A stretch of DNA of 64,000 nucleotides from Bordetella sp. H567 (GTDB lineage Bacteria > Pseudomonadota > Gammaproteobacteria > Burkholderiales > Burkholderiaceae_B), in the NCBI RefSeq assembly GCF_001704295.1, contig NZ_CP012334.1, positions 372,001-436,000 on the forward strand, read 5' to 3'. How positions within the stretch are numbered: position 1 is the stretch's first letter; every line of letters begins with the position of its first letter. The position numbers and the translations under genes are program-made. Positions 8,502-17,264 of the stretch are shown here, in pieces. The notes beneath the pieces were generated by a model, which saw only the letters and a list, made by a program, of their open reading frames with translations, was not told where the DNA came from and ran no database searches.

Positions 8502-10097
8502 TCAGCGCCGCGCCACGGGCTGTGCCAAGTGCGTGGCGTCGTTCCGCTCGGGGACGGCGGTGTCCGGGCCACCGGCCGGCGGGGCATCAGCCTGCCGCGC
8601 CGGGTCGCTGTCGGCCTGTTGCGCCGGTTCGGTGCCGAGTCCCCAGCCGCCGCCCAAAGCCCGGATCAGGTTTACCGTGGACCGGGCACGCTCGCCATCC
8701 AGCTGCACGGACACACGCTGCTGCGTGAGCACCGTGCGGTCGGAATCGATCACGTCCAGGTAGCTGATCGAGCCTTCCTTGTACTGGGTATGCGACAACT
8801 GCGCGGCACGCGCGGACGCCTGCACGGCGCGGTCCTGGGCCTGGGTCTGTTCGCCCAGGATGCGCAGATTGGCCAGGTTGTCCTCGACCTCGCGGAACGC
8901 ACCCAGCACCGTCTGGCGATAGTTGGCCACGTCTTCCTCGTAGACGGCGCGCGCGCGGTCCAGCCCGGCCTGGCGGCGTCCCGCGTCGAAGATCGGCAGG
9001 CTCAGCATGGCGCCGGTCAGCGGTCCCAGCAGGAAGGTGCGGCTGGACCACTCGAACAGGTTGCCCAGCTCGGACGATTCATAGCCCGCGTAGCCGGTAA
9101 TGTTCAACTGCGGAAAGAACGCGGCGCGCGCGGCGCCGATGCGGTCGTTGGCGGCCGCCATGGCGCGTTCGGCGGCGGCGATATCGGGCCGGCGTTCCAG
9201 CAGCGAGGACGGCAATCCCGCCGGCACATTGATCCCGATGCGCGCCAGCGGGTTGGGCGGCAGGGCGAATTCCGCCGGCGCCTTGCCCAGCAGCACCGCC
9301 AGCGCGTGTTCGGATTGCGCGCGGCGGCGGTCGATGCCCAGCGCCTCGGACTGCGCGGACGCCAGTTCGGAACGCGCGCGCGCCACGTCCAGCTCGCTGA
9401 TATCGCCTTCCTTGTAGCGGCGTTCCACCAGGTCCAGCGTCTGCTGGCGCAGTGCCAGCGTCTGCACATAGATCTGGCGCTCGGCGTCCAGCTCGCGCAC
9501 GATGAAATAGTTCTCCGCCACATCGCCTTGCAGCGCCAGCTGCACCGAACGCAACAGCGCTTCGCTTTGCTGCGCATCGGCGGTGGCCGCGTCGACGGTG
9601 GACGACACCCGGCCGAACAGGTCGGCCTCGTAGGAAACGCCCAGTTGCCCGCGCCATAGCGTGCTGGTGGTCGCCGGCCCGTTGTCGGGCAGTCCCTCCG
9701 ACGCGGGCGAGGCCCGCTGGCGCGTGGGGCCGAAGTTGGCGGTGACTTCCGGGAACAGGCCGGAACGCGTCTGGCGTTGCAGCGCGCGCGCCTGGGCCAG
9801 GCGCGCCGCGGCGGCCTTCAAGTTCTGGTTGGCCTCGGCGGCCTGGCTTTCCAGGGCGTTCAGCGTGTCGTCGCCGAACACCTTCCACCATTCGCCGCGC
9901 AGCAGCGCTTCGGACGGTTGCGCGGTCTTCCATTGGCCGGCCTGTTGCGGCGGCAGCGCTTCCTTGAAGGCCGCCGTCACGGGCGCCGTCGGCCGTTGGT
10001 AGTCCGGCGTCAGCGAGCAGCCCGCCAGGATCGTTGCCATCAATGCCGACAACGCGTAGCGGTTCAGGGTTTTCATGCGGGACTTCATGTCTGTCAT
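8502..10097 (-). CDS. RND efflux outer-membrane lipoprotein (OprM/NodT family)
   Basis: The TolC-like exit duct of the tripartite pump. It is a lipoprotein: the signal peptide ends in the lipobox LAGC with acylated Cys27. The mature protein opens with SLTPDYQRP, the standard OprM/NodT start, then two outer-membrane efflux repeats rich in coiled-coil helices (for example QAAEANQNLKAAAARLAQAR and the second-half copy AFREVEDNLANLRILGEQ). Length is 531 residues, slightly long because of a Gly/Pro/Gln-rich tail after about residue 470. It is the last gene of the operon, 10 bp behind the pump gene. The start is either 10097 or the internal methionines at 10088 and 10076. Confidence 0.93.
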   Translation of the reverse strand: MTDMKSRMKTLNRYALSALMATILAGCSLTPDYQRPTAPVTAAFKEALPPQQAGQWKTAQPSEALLRGEWWKVFGDDTLNALESQAAEANQNLKAAAARLAQARALQRQTRSGLFPEVTANFGPTRQRASPASEGLPDNGPATTSTLWRGQLGVSYEADLFGRVSSTVDAATADAQQSEALLRSVQLALQGDVAENYFIVRELDAERQIYVQTLALRQQTLDLVERRYKEGDISELDVARARSELASAQSEALGIDRRRAQSEHALAVLLGKAPAEFALPPNPLARIGINVPAGLPSSLLERRPDIAAAERAMAAANDRIGAARAAFFPQLNITGYAGYESSELGNLFEWSSRTFLLGPLTGAMLSLPIFDAGRRQAGLDRARAVYEEDVANYRQTVLGAFREVEDNLANLRILGEQTQAQDRAVQASARAAQLSHTQYKEGSISYLDVIDSDRTVLTQQRVSVQLDGERARSTVNLIRALGGGWGLGTEPAQQADSDPARQADAPPAGGPDTAVPERNDATHLAQPVARR

Positions 10098-10107
10098 CCA
10101 GTTCGAT

Positions 10108-13100
10108 TTATTCGGCGCCGGGCACGGGGTGGCCGTGGGCCGGGGTTTGGCCGTGCGGCGCGGTCGTCGGGGCCTCATGCTTGCCGGCCGAATGCAGCTT
10201 GCGCGGATTGAGCGAGCGCAGCGTCACGTAGAACACCGGCGTCAGGAACAGGCCGAACAGCGTCACGCCCAGCATGCCGAAGAACACCGCGATGCCCATC
10301 GCGTGGCGCATTTCGGAGCCGGCGCCCGAGGAGTACACCAGCGGCACCACGCCCATGATGAACGCGATGGAGGTCATCAGAATGGGGCGCAGACGCAGGC
10401 GGCAGGCCTCGACCGCGGCATCGAAGGCGCTGCGGCCCTGCATTTCCAGCTCGCGGGCGAACTCCACGATCAGGATGGCGTTCTTGCATGCCAGGCCCAC
10501 CAGCACCATCAGCCCGATCTGCGTGAAGATGTTGTTGTCGCCACGCGTCAGCCACACGCCCGCCAGCGCGGCCAGGATGCTCATGGGCACGATCAGGATC
10601 ACCGCCAGTGGCAAGGTCAGGCTTTCGTACATCGCCGCCAGCACCAGGAACACCAGCAGCACGCTGATCGGGAACACCCAGACGCCCGCGTTGCCGGCCA
10701 GGATCTGCTGGTAGGTCAGGTCCGTCCATTCGAACTTGATGCCGCGCGGCAGGGTCTGCGCGGCGACCCGTTCGGCCGCTTCCTTGGCCTGGTCGGACGA
10801 ATAGCCGGGCGCCGGACCGCCGTTGATATCGGCGGCCGTGTAGCCGTTGTAGCGAACGACCATCTCGGGTCCGTAGGTCTGCGACACACGCACCAGCGAG
10901 GACAGCGGCACCATGTCGCCCGCGGCGTTGCGCGTCTTCAGCAGGCCGATATCCTCGGCCCGGGCGCGGAAGGGCGCATCCGCCTGGGCGCGCACCTGGA
11001 ACACGCGGCCGAACCGGTTGAAGTCGTTCACGTACAGCGAACCCAGGTAGATCTGCATGGTGTCGAAGACATCGGTCACCTTCACGCCCAGCTGCTTGGC
11101 CTTGACGCGATCCAGGTCGACGTCCAGCTGCGGCACGTTGATCTGGTAGTTGGAGAACGATCGTCCCAGTTCAGGAGCCTTGGCGGCCGCCGCGACGAAG
11201 GCCTGCGTGGCGCGGTCCAGCGCCTCGTAGCCCAGCGCGGCGCGGTCCTCGATCTGCAGCTTGAAGCCGCCCAGCGTGCCCAGGCCCATCACCGGCGGGG
11301 GCGGGAAGACCGCGATGAACGCGTCCTTGACCGCACCGAACTTCTGGTTCAGGGAAGCGGCGATCTTGTCCGCCGGCAAACCCGCGCCCACGCGTTCCTC
11401 GAAGGGCTTGAGCGTGACGAACACGATGCCGGCGCTGGAGCTGTTGGTGAAGCCGTTGATCGACAGGCCGGGGAAGGACACCGCGTGGTCCACGCCGGGT
11501 TCCTTCATCGCGATGTCGCCCATGCGGCGGATCACGTCCTCCGTGCGGTCCAGGGATGCGCCGTTGGGCAGCTGGGCAAAGCCCACCAGATACTGCTTGT
11601 CCTGCGCGGGCACGAAGCCGCCGGGCACGATATAGGAGATGGCCACGGTGCCAGCCAGCAGCAGCGCGTACACCGCCAGGCTGGCGGACTTGCGTTTGAT
11701 CACGCCGCCCACGTTGCCGGAATAACTCTCGGATGCACGGTTGAACACACGGTTGAACCAGGCGAAGAAGCGTCCCAGCACCTTGTTCATCGCCCGCTGC
11801 AGCCAATCCGGCTTGGCGTCATGGCCCTTGAGCAGCAAGGCGGCCAGGGCCGGCGACAGCGTCAGCGAGTTGAAGGCCGAGATCACGGTGGAGATCGTGA
11901 TCGTCATGGCGAACTGCTTGTAGAACTGTCCCGTCAAGCCCGTCATGAAGGCCAGCGGCACGAACACCGCCGCCAGGGTCGCGGCGATGGCGATGATGGG
12001 ACCGCTGACTTCGCGCATCGCGCGATAAGTCGCTTCGCGCGGCGTCAGGCCGGCGGAGATATTGCGTTCGACGTTTTCCACCACCACGATGGCGTCGTCC
12101 ACCACGATCCCGATGGCCAGCACCATGCCGAACAGCGACAGCGCGTTGATCGAATAGCCGAAGGCCAGCAGCAGCGAGAATGTCCCGATGATGGACACCG
12201 GCACGGCCAGCAGCGGGATCAGCGAGGCCCGCCACGTCTGCAGGAAGATGATCACCACGACAACGACCAGCGCGATGGCTTCGAGCAGGGTATGCACCAC
12301 GGCTTCGATACTGGCGCGCACGAACTGCGTCGGGTCGTACACCACGTCGTACTTCACCGACGGCGGGAAGTCCGCCGACAGTTCCTTCATTGCTTCGCGC
12401 ACCTGCTTGGAGACGTCCAGCGCGTTCGCGCCCGGGGCCTGCATGATGCCCAGTGCCACCGCCGGCTTGTTGTCCAGCAAGGAACGCAGGCCGTATTCGG
12501 CGGCGTCCAGTTCCACGCGGGCCACGTCGCCCAGGCGCACCACGCCGCCGTCCGGCGACGTCTTCAGGACGATATTGCGGAATTCGTCCTCGCTGGCCAG
12601 CCGGCCCTGCGTGTTGACGTTCAATTGCAGCGGCACGTTGGACAGGGTGGGCGATGCGCCGATCACCCCGGCCGCCACCTGCACGTTCTGCTCGCGGATC
12701 GCCGCGACGACATCGGAGGCCGTCATGCCCAGCTGCGCGACCTTCTGCGGATCCAGCCAGATGCGCATGGAATAGTCGCCCGACCCCCACAGCTGCACGT
12801 CGCCGACGCCGGAGATCCGCGACAGGCGGTCCTTGACGTTCAGCACCGCATAATTGCGCAGGTACGTCATGTCATAGCGGTTGTCCGGCGAGATCAGGTG
12901 CACCACCAGGGTCAGCGTGGGCGAGCTCTTGGCGGTGGTCACGCCCAGGCGCTGCACGTCATCGGGCAGCCGCGGCAGCGCCTGCGATACGCGGTTCTGC
13001 ACCAGCTGCTGCGCCTTGTCCGGGTCCACGCCCAGCTTGAAATAGACCGTCAGCGTCATGTTGCCGTCGCTGTTGGCCTGCGCCTGCATGTACAGCATAT

Positions 13101-13326
13101 TCTCGACGCCGTTGATCTGTTCTTCCAGCGGCGCGGCGACGGTTTCGGCGATGACCTTGGGGTTGGCGCCCGGATACTGGGCATGCACCACCACGGATGG
13201 CGGTACGACTTCCGGATATTCCGATATCGGCAGCTGGAACATGGCCAGTATCCCGGCCAGTAGTATCAGCACCGACAACACGCCCGCGAAGATCGGGCGG
13301 TCGATGAAGAATTTGGATATGTTCAT
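10108..13326 (-). CDS. RND multidrug efflux transporter, HAE1 family (MexB/MexF/AcrB type)
   Basis: The proton-driven inner-membrane pump of 1072 residues. The start MNISKFFIDRPIFAGVL is the standard HAE1 N-terminus. The proton-relay aspartate pair lies near residues 407-408 in GIVVDDAIVVVENVERN, matching AcrB Asp407/Asp408. Two large periplasmic loops follow helix 1 and helix 7, giving the usual 12-helix duplicated fold. Among characterised pumps the sequence looks nearest the MexF/BpeF branch, whose operons are commonly controlled by a divergent LysR gene, as here; the drug range is not readable from sequence. It lies between the adaptor gene (23 bp) and the outer-membrane gene (10 bp). Confidence 0.97.
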   Translation of the reverse strand: MNISKFFIDRPIFAGVLSVLILLAGILAMFQLPISEYPEVVPPSVVVHAQYPGANPKVIAETVAAPLEEQINGVENMLYMQAQANSDGNMTLTVYFKLGVDPDKAQQLVQNRVSQALPRLPDDVQRLGVTTAKSSPTLTLVVHLISPDNRYDMTYLRNYAVLNVKDRLSRISGVGDVQLWGSGDYSMRIWLDPQKVAQLGMTASDVVAAIREQNVQVAAGVIGASPTLSNVPLQLNVNTQGRLASEDEFRNIVLKTSPDGGVVRLGDVARVELDAAEYGLRSLLDNKPAVALGIMQAPGANALDVSKQVREAMKELSADFPPSVKYDVVYDPTQFVRASIEAVVHTLLEAIALVVVVVIIFLQTWRASLIPLLAVPVSIIGTFSLLLAFGYSINALSLFGMVLAIGIVVDDAIVVVENVERNISAGLTPREATYRAMREVSGPIIAIAATLAAVFVPLAFMTGLTGQFYKQFAMTITISTVISAFNSLTLSPALAALLLKGHDAKPDWLQRAMNKVLGRFFAWFNRVFNRASESYSGNVGGVIKRKSASLAVYALLLAGTVAISYIVPGGFVPAQDKQYLVGFAQLPNGASLDRTEDVIRRMGDIAMKEPGVDHAVSFPGLSINGFTNSSSAGIVFVTLKPFEERVGAGLPADKIAASLNQKFGAVKDAFIAVFPPPPVMGLGTLGGFKLQIEDRAALGYEALDRATQAFVAAAAKAPELGRSFSNYQINVPQLDVDLDRVKAKQLGVKVTDVFDTMQIYLGSLYVNDFNRFGRVFQVRAQADAPFRARAEDIGLLKTRNAAGDMVPLSSLVRVSQTYGPEMVVRYNGYTAADINGGPAPGYSSDQAKEAAERVAAQTLPRGIKFEWTDLTYQQILAGNAGVWVFPISVLLVFLVLAAMYESLTLPLAVILIVPMSILAALAGVWLTRGDNNIFTQIGLMVLVGLACKNAILIVEFARELEMQGRSAFDAAVEACRLRLRPILMTSIAFIMGVVPLVYSSGAGSEMRHAMGIAVFFGMLGVTLFGLFLTPVFYVTLRSLNPRKLHSAGKHEAPTTAPHGQTPAHGHPVPGAE

Positions 13327-13349
13327 GACGCTCTCGGTGGCGATTCAGG

Positions 13350-14555
13350 TCAGGCGGGGTCGGCGGGCGTCTTGGTCCGGCTGGTCCGTATCGGGGACTC
13401 CAGCCCGGCCATGGGCACGACGGTGGGCGCAACGGCATCGCCCGGGCGCACGCGCTGCAGCCCGTTGACGACGATGTGTTCGCCCGGCTTCAGGCCGTCG
13501 GTGATGACGCGCAGGCCGTCCTGGGACGCGCCCAGCTGGACTTCGCGGTATTGCACGTGGTTCTGGCCGTCCACGACCATCACGAAACGCTTGTTCTGGT
13601 CCGTGCCCAGGGCGCGTTCGTCGATCAGGATGGCGTTGTGCGGATTGCCGCCGCCCAGGCGGATACGGGCGTACAGGCCGGGCACCAGCGTGCCGTCGCC
13701 GTTCTCGAAGGTGGCGCGCACGCGGATGGTGCCCGAGCTGGTGTCCAGCCGGTTATCGACGTACTGCACGTTGCCGCGGCGCGAATAGCCGTCTTCATTG
13801 GCCAGGCCCATGTACACCGGCACCTGTCCGCCCTTGCCCGTGCGGGCGGGATTGACGTACTTCAGGAAGCTTTGTTCGTCGACGTCGAAGGAGGCGTACA
13901 TGGGATCGACCGAGACCAGCGTCGTCAACGGCACCGAAGCGGCGCCGGCGGCCACCAGGTTGCCCACCGTCACTTCCGCCCGCGATACGCGGCCCGACAC
14001 GGGCGCGACGATATGGGTGTAGCCCAGGTTCAGCCGGGCGATCTCCAGCGCCGCCTGCGCCGCCTTCAGGTTGGCGGCGGCTTCGCGCGCGTCGTTCTGC
14101 TTCTGTTCGAAGTCGCGGCGCGCGATGGCGTTGTCGGTGATCAGGCGCTGGGCCCGGGCCAGTTCCGACGCCGTGTAGGCCACGCGCGCCTTGGCGCCGG
14201 CCAGGTTGGCCTCGGCGCGGTCCACCTCGGCCTGATAGGGCAGGGGATCGATGGTGAACAGCTCATCGCCCTTGCGGACCAGGCTGCCGTCCTTGAAATG
14301 CACGGCCATCAAGGTGCCGGACACGCGCGGGCGGATCTCCACGCGGTCCACGGCTTCTAGGCGGCCGGAATAGCTTTGCCAGTCCGTGATGGAGCGTTCC
14401 ACCACCGCGGCCACGTCCACGGGCGCCGCCGGCGGCGCGCCGGCGGCCGTGGCGCTATTGGCGCCCTGGCCGCGAACCAGAATGATGCCGCCGGCGATGG
14501 CGATGACGACGGCGAACGTGGCCGCCAGTGCGTAGCGACTGCGCAACACAGACAT
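13350..14555 (-). CDS. RND efflux periplasmic adaptor (membrane fusion protein)
   Basis: The adaptor that links pump and outer-membrane duct, 401 residues. It has one N-terminal hydrophobic segment (about residues 8-26) and no lipobox cysteine, so it is probably anchored by an uncleaved helix or is soluble after signal cleavage. The barrel-sandwich half VEIRPRVSGTLMAVHFKDGS is followed by an alpha-helical hairpin with QRLITDNAIARRDFEQ, then the second half HIVAPVSGRVSRAEVTVGN. It is the first gene of the operon, with AGAGGA six bases before ATG 14555. The leader lies in the palindrome-rich divergent region shared with the LysR gene. Confidence 0.94.
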   Translation of the reverse strand: MSVLRSRYALAATFAVVIAIAGGIILVRGQGANSATAAGAPPAAPVDVAAVVERSITDWQSYSGRLEAVDRVEIRPRVSGTLMAVHFKDGSLVRKGDELFTIDPLPYQAEVDRAEANLAGAKARVAYTASELARAQRLITDNAIARRDFEQKQNDAREAAANLKAAQAALEIARLNLGYTHIVAPVSGRVSRAEVTVGNLVAAGAASVPLTTLVSVDPMYASFDVDEQSFLKYVNPARTGKGGQVPVYMGLANEDGYSRRGNVQYVDNRLDTSSGTIRVRATFENGDGTLVPGLYARIRLGGGNPHNAILIDERALGTDQNKRFVMVVDGQNHVQYREVQLGASQDGLRVITDGLKPGEHIVVNGLQRVRPGDAVAPTVVPMAGLESPIRTSRTKTPADPA

Positions 14556-14958
14556 GTGAGTCCTCTTTCTTAGGGATAACGGCGGTCGTGGACGATACTT
14601 CCCGGGTGCGCGACAGCGGCGCGGGTCACGGAAACCGGGCACTTATGCCCGGTGGCGGGCGTAGCCGCCTTGGCGCTGGGTTTTATGGTTATCCACGCCT
14701 GGGCGTGGTTTGCCGGCCGGCGGGTCCTTGGCGAAAACCGGCCTGGCGCGGCGCGCATTCGTGACAGAGGGCGGGGAAGCCGGTATCCCCGGATATCCGG
14801 GCGCCGGCCTGTCCACTTCCACCGAATTAATCGGAATGGCGCCATTCTGGCTGTTTTGTCTGGCCGAATAAATATCTATACTTGAACAACTCTATTCGGC
14901 GAGTTCGAACAATAATTTGTTCATAATGCCGTCACCCAGCATCCCTCGAGGTCTCTCC
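14556..14958. promoter_or_regulatory. Divergent control region of the RND operon and LysR gene with nested palindromes
   Basis: This 403-bp gap has no gene. Its right half is markedly AT-rich and holds three distinct perfect inverted repeats: GAATGGC/GCCATTC with no spacer (14834-14847), GCCGAATA/TATTCGGC with 22 bases between (14863-14900), and GAACAA-TAAT-TTGTTC (14907-14922). An extra GAACAA half-site sits at 14884-14889. These are natural candidates for binding by the divergent LysR protein, and the last one is 37 bp before its ATG, where autorepression would be expected. No promoter was assigned with confidence. Confidence 0.6.
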
Positions 14959-16128
14959 ATGGATCGTTTTCAGGCCATGCAGGTATTCGTCAGGGTCGTC
15001 GACGCGAACAGCTTCACGCGCGCCGCGGATCACCTGGCGCTGCCCCGTACCACCGTCACCACCATCATTCAGAACCTGGAAAAGCTGCTGAATGTGCGTC
15101 TGTTGAACCGCACCACCCGGCGGCTCAGCCTGACGCCGGACGGCGCGGCGTACTACGAGCGCTGCGTGCGCATTCTGGCCGACGTGGAAGAAGCCGAGGC
15201 CGCGTTCATGGACGCGTCGCGGCGCCCGCGCGGCAAGCTGCGCATCGACACCCCCGCGGCGATCGGCCGGCTGATCCTGATCCCGGCGCTGTGCGAGTTC
15301 CACCAGCGCTATCCGGACATCGAACTGGTCATCGGCATGGGCGACCGCCCCGTCGACCTCGTACAGGAAGCCGTCGACTGCGTGATCCGCGTGGGCGAAC
15401 TCAAGGATTCCAGCATGGTGGCGCGGCGCATCGGCGTGTTCGAGGGCATCACCTGCGCCGCCCCGGACTACATCGAGTCCCATGGGGAGCCGCAAGCGCT
15501 GGAAGATCTGGCCGACCACGCCGCCGTGCATTACTTCTCCAGTCGCACCGGGCGTGTCATCGACTGGGACTTCATGGTGGACGGCCAGGCGGTGGAAGTC
15601 AAAATGCGCGGTGTCGTATCCGTGAACGACGCGGACGCCTATATGGCGTGCGGGGTGCAGGGCTTCGGCCTGATCCAGCCGCCGCGGTACATGGCCTTGC
15701 CCTATCTGCAGACCGGTGCGCTGAAGGAAATCCTGCCCGCATGGAAGCCCAAGCCCATGCCGATCTCGGTCGTCTATCCGCACAACCGGCATCTGTCGCC
15801 CAAAGTACGCGCCTTCACGGACTGGGCCGCCGAAATCTTCAGCCGCTGCCCGCTGCTCAGCGGCCGGGGCGACGCGGTGGACAGCGAGTGCACCTGGGCC
15901 GGGCAGGAACGCATGAAAGCGGAAGCCGTGGTCAACCAGGCCCAGCGCGCCGCCCAGAAGGCCCGTGCCGAGCACATGGGCCGTGCGGGCCAGGCCGGCG
16001 TCGCGGCGCAGTCTTCCGCGGATGGCGCACAAGCCGAGCGCGTGGCCGCGCAAGCCGCCGCGGCCGCCGCTCACCGGCCCCAGCCTGGCGCGACGCCCGT
16101 GGCCAAGCGCGCGGCGGTGACGCCGTGA
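14959..16128 (+). CDS. LysR-family transcriptional regulator with long Ala-rich tail, divergent from RND operon
   Basis: A DNA-binding regulator whose position suggests it controls the efflux operon. The N-terminal winged HTH reads FVRVVDANSFTRAADHLAL then PRTTVTTIIQNLEKLLNVRL, like the DmlR/PecT branch of LysR proteins. The effector domain ends around residue 300 (FTDWAAEIFSRCP). Beyond this it carries about 80 extra residues, mostly Ala, Gln and Arg (for example VNQAQRAAQKARAEHMGRAG), making it 389 residues against roughly 300 for the family. The tail is probably helical or disordered. I start at ATG 14959, the methionine that fits the family N-terminus; an upstream ATG at 14926 is possible. 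Confidence 0.9.
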   Translation: MDRFQAMQVFVRVVDANSFTRAADHLALPRTTVTTIIQNLEKLLNVRLLNRTTRRLSLTPDGAAYYERCVRILADVEEAEAAFMDASRRPRGKLRIDTPAAIGRLILIPALCEFHQRYPDIELVIGMGDRPVDLVQEAVDCVIRVGELKDSSMVARRIGVFEGITCAAPDYIESHGEPQALEDLADHAAVHYFSSRTGRVIDWDFMVDGQAVEVKMRGVVSVNDADAYMACGVQGFGLIQPPRYMALPYLQTGALKEILPAWKPKPMPISVVYPHNRHLSPKVRAFTDWAAEIFSRCPLLSGRGDAVDSECTWAGQERMKAEAVVNQAQRAAQKARAEHMGRAGQAGVAAQSSADGAQAERVAAQAAAAAAHRPQPGATPVAKRAAVTP

Positions 16129-16227
16129 TCGCTGGCGGCGCGGTGCCCGCGGGTCGCGCGCGTATGCCGGCGAGCCGGGCGTGGATGACGGCCCGGACCG
16201 CGGTGTCCTAGCGGGCAGGGCGCGCGG

Positions 16228-17142
16228 GTGAAAGGTTCCCGTCTGTCGCTGACGTCCCTGCGGATTTTCCTGGCCGCGGCGCGCTATCTGAACTTCAGCC
16301 GCGCGGCGGAACAGCTGCACCTGACCCAGAGCGCCGTCAGCAAGCATATCCAGGCCCTGGAAACGCGCCTGGGCGTCAGTCTGTTCAGGCGCACCGCCAC
16401 CGGCTTGCGCCTGACGCATGCCGGCGCGCTGTACCTGGAACGCGTCAGCGCCGCCGTGCGCCTGCTGGACGAGGCCGATGCCGTGGTCGCCCGTCCCGAC
16501 GCCCGGGTGGCGCTGAACATCGCGGTGTCCCCATCCTTCGCCCAGTTCTGCCTGATCCCCGGCCTGCGCGAATTCTTCGATGCGCACCCGGAAATCCGCA
16601 TCAATCTGCGGCCGCGCCTGCTGGAAGGGCGCGACAAGGCCGAACGTTTCGACGCGGAAATCCAGTTGCACACCGGACACCGCAGCGGCATGAGCACCCA
16701 ATACCTGTGCGGGCGCGAAATGGCGCTGGTCGGCGCGCCGTCCCTGTTCGCCCGCAACCCGGTGCACGACATGGATGACCTTGCCGGGGTGCCGCTGCTG
16801 AAGCGGGCCCAGCGCGGCTACGGGTGGGATGAATGGAAGGCGCACATGGCCCCCTCCTGGCCCGGCCCGGCCGCCACCGCGCCCGAATACGAAGGCTTTT
16901 CCGTGCTGATGCCGGCCGTGCTGAACGGCCTGGGCGTGGCCATCGCCCCGCTGTGCATGGTGGCGGACGCCTTGCAATCCGGCCAGCTGCGGCGCCCCTT
17001 CGGCGAATCGGTCGAAGGCCGGTACGCGTATTACCTGATGCGCCCGCGCCCCGACGTCGGCGGGCCCTATCTCGATGCCTGGTGCGAGTGGATCGCGGCC
17101 CGGGCCGTCGGCTTGAACGAAACCGTAGCCGCCCTGGCCTGA
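16228..17142 (+). CDS. LysR-family transcriptional regulator (GcvA-like) upstream of Bug/M28 operon
   Basis: A 304-residue LysR regulator with the GcvA-type helix-turn-helix: FLAAARYLNFSRAAEQLHL followed by TQSAVSKHIQALETRLGVSLF. The effector-binding domain begins about residue 92 (ALNIAVSPSFAQFCLIPGL). The start is a GTG at 16228. It lies on the same strand as the receptor and peptidase genes downstream, with 122 bp between, and that gap contains a textbook LysR palindrome, so it probably regulates them in response to their substrate. This is inference from position. The effector ligand is unknown. Confidence 0.92.
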   Translation: MKGSRLSLTSLRIFLAAARYLNFSRAAEQLHLTQSAVSKHIQALETRLGVSLFRRTATGLRLTHAGALYLERVSAAVRLLDEADAVVARPDARVALNIAVSPSFAQFCLIPGLREFFDAHPEIRINLRPRLLEGRDKAERFDAEIQLHTGHRSGMSTQYLCGREMALVGAPSLFARNPVHDMDDLAGVPLLKRAQRGYGWDEWKAHMAPSWPGPAATAPEYEGFSVLMPAVLNGLGVAIAPLCMVADALQSGQLRRPFGESVEGRYAYYLMRPRPDVGGPYLDAWCEWIAARAVGLNETVAALA

Positions 17143-17160
17143 GCCACCCCGCGTGTGCTG

Positions 17161-17185
17161 GCGGCATTCCATTATGGAATACCGC
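17161..17185. promoter_or_regulatory. LysR-box palindrome upstream of the Bug receptor gene
   Basis: ATTCCATTATGGAAT (17166-17180) is a perfect 7-bp inverted repeat around one base and satisfies the LysR consensus T-N11-A. Symmetry extends outward through GCGG/CCGC with a single mismatch, giving a 25-bp near-perfect palindrome. It lies about 100 bp before the receptor start and 18 bp after the LysR stop, a good place for an activator site. Confidence 0.65.
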
Positions 17186-17264
17186 ATGCCCATACTTCCC
17201 TTGCGGGCGACCGGCCACATCCGCAAAATCCGAAGGTAACTTTTTATTGCCGCGGGGCATGATC

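Noticed and set aside
10075-13263. A 1062-codon open frame on the + strand across the RND pump gene
   Set aside because: It is exactly antisense to a full-length HAE1 pump, has a Gln/His/Arg-rich composition and matches nothing. It reflects the GC-rich third positions of the real gene.
14932-17226. A 764-codon - strand frame across both LysR genes
   Set aside because: It is antisense to two clear LysR regulators; its His/Gly/Gln-rich translation is a shadow.
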